A DNA stretch of 6,813 nt from Candidatus Rhabdochlamydia sp. (GTDB taxonomy: Bacteria > Chlamydiota > Chlamydiia > Chlamydiales > Rhabdochlamydiaceae). Below, one piece after another: positions 6,407 to 6,813 of this stretch; position 1 is the first letter of the stretch, and every line of letters begins with the position of its first letter. A program made the translations under genes and the position numbers. A model generated the notes under the pieces. That model had not been told where the DNA came from and did no database searches. It saw nothing but the letters and a program-made list of their open reading frames with translations. The stretch lies in NCBI GenBank assembly GCA_030044075.1, contig JASHWM010000152.1, positions 1-6,813 on the forward strand. Reading direction: 5' to 3'.

Positions 6407-6422
6407 AAAAACTTTAGTTTTT
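6407..6422 (-). terminator. Possible terminator behind the acetyltransferase gene
   Basis: A perfect inverted repeat (AAAAAC, loop of about 4 nt, GTTTTT) ends in a T-run on the - strand. It lies about 80 nt beyond the acetyltransferase stop and just before the promoter-like site of the next gene, where a terminator would be expected. The stem holds only one G-C pair, so it would be weak. It is symmetrical and could act in either direction. Confidence 0.3.
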
Positions 6423-6464
6423 CAGAGGCCCTCCATTTCTGATGTCAGGTTCTAATGAAAGATT

Positions 6465-6580
6465 TGCACTTTCTTGAAAAGCTGGGAAAGCTTCTGCTCT
6501 CTTAAATCTTGTTTGTTAAAATATAGGTAATTCTTATGGACGGGTCGCCATTGGTATAAAATCCCCAATTTTTTTCTGTA
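6465..6580. repeat. Direct repeat, copy 2
   Basis: This is the 116-bp partner of the repeat at 4591-4702. It comprises the final 25 codons of the acetyltransferase gene and about 37 bp downstream. It keeps a 5-bp hairpin (AAGCT at 6479-6483, AGCTT at 6489-6493) that a 4-bp deletion destroys in copy 1. It is part of the intact gene, so it is likely the parental version. Confidence 0.85.
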
Positions 6581-6813
6581 GAGTGAAGGACAAGCGGATG
6601 GCTTTTGATATGATGATAAAACCTTTCCACTTTTGCATTATTTGCTCGGAAATCCAATTTTAGTTTTCTGATTTGCAGGTCTTTTAAGCGGTGCAAAAGA
6701 TCGGACATCACCTGGCTCCCAATCCCTTTATTTTGCATCGAAAGGTCTATGCAGAGCATGGAGAGGTAGTAAATGTCTTTTTTACCGGGTTTGTTTTGTT
6801 GAAGTTCGATGTA
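6502..6813 (-). CDS. GNAT-family N-acetyltransferase (C-terminal part, runs off the window)
   Basis: The frame is open to the right edge and gives at least 103 residues. The Met at 6759 is internal, because 18 further codons in frame precede it (ending GKKDIYYLS). The sequence shows the second half of a GNAT fold. A beta strand, YYLSMLCIDLSM, leads into QNKGIGSQVM, the Q-x-x-G-x-G pyrophosphate-binding loop that contacts acetyl-CoA. A helix follows, then LKLDFRANNAKVERFYHHI, which corresponds to the conserved Asn...Phe-Tyr region near the thiol end of the cofactor. The family transfers acetyl groups to amines on small molecules, peptides or proteins, and the substrate cannot be told here. The C-terminus is duplicated at 4624-4702. 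The gene lies upstream of and on the same strand as the membrane-protein gene, but a 200-nt gap with terminator-like and promoter-like sites suggests separate transcription. Confidence 0.75.
   Translation of the reverse strand, partial: YIELQQNKPGKKDIYYLSMLCIDLSMQNKGIGSQVMSDLLHRLKDLQIRKLKLDFRANNAKVERFYHHIKSHPLVLHSTEKNWGFYTNGDPSIRITYILTNKI

Larger units (their letters stand above)
6302..6501. other. AT-rich intergenic region upstream of the membrane-protein gene
   Basis: Bases 6302-6420 are close to 90% A+T by eye and hold the promoter-like and terminator-like sites. Bases 6424-6501 are less AT-rich. On the - strand they carry a short open frame that runs out of the repeat, past the acetyltransferase stop, in another phase (RFKRAEAFPAFQES, then LEPDIRNGGPLKN and a stop at 6414-6416). 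It has no start codon of its own and is not called a gene. Confidence 0.5.

Noticed and set aside
4591..6580. The direct repeat as terminal repeats of an insertion sequence.
   Set aside because: No transposase, no terminal inverted repeats and no target duplication are visible. The repeat is mostly coding sequence of an acetyltransferase.

Overview
The window looks like a piece of a bacterial genome, probably a Chlamydiota-type or other host-associated Gram-negative. The pointers are a large signal-peptide-bearing filamentous-haemagglutinin (FHA)-type exoprotein, a DnaG-like C-terminal tail resembling chlamydial primases (from memory), lysine-rich tails and a many-helix membrane protein of unknown function. 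The lineage is an inference from style, not a proven placement. No rRNA, tRNA, CRISPR array or intact insertion sequence is visible.

Left half (1-4067, + strand, moderate GC). A gene entering from the left edge ends at 213-215, with a tail that reads like DNA primase. Its stop overlaps the start of a small DCC-family (DUF393) thiol-disulfide oxidoreductase (212-565). After a 118-nt gap comes the main gene, 684-4067. It encodes a 1127-residue FHA-like exoprotein with a signal peptide, a two-partner-secretion (TPS) domain, a long repetitive beta-helix and a distinct C-terminal domain. Two consecutive 160-residue blocks start with near-identical DNA exactly 480 nt apart, which points to an internal duplication. 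No TpsB/FhaC-type transporter is present.

Right half (4068-6813, all intact genes on the - strand, clearly more AT-rich). A DUF2442 protein with a 40-residue Lys/Arg tail converges on the exoprotein gene with only 8 nt between them. Just upstream of it lies what looks like the last 21 codons of its usual partner, a DUF4160 gene. The stretch 4442-4849 is a graveyard of gene ends. It holds the DUF4160 scrap, a second copy of the 3' end of an acetyltransferase gene, and, abutting it, a scrap resembling the 3' end of the exoprotein gene. Next is a 483-residue multi-pass membrane protein (4850-6301) with its own plausible promoter. A GNAT acetyltransferase gene runs off the right edge.

The main structural signal is a 112/116-bp direct repeat (4591-4702 and 6465-6580, about 92% identical) that flanks the membrane-protein gene. 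Together with the chimeric junction at about 4702, it suggests that the right half was assembled or rearranged by recombination between gene ends. No multi-gene defence or metabolic system is evident. The most distinctive items are the exoprotein, the eroded DUF4160-DUF2442 pair with its basic tail, and the repeat-flanked membrane-protein gene.
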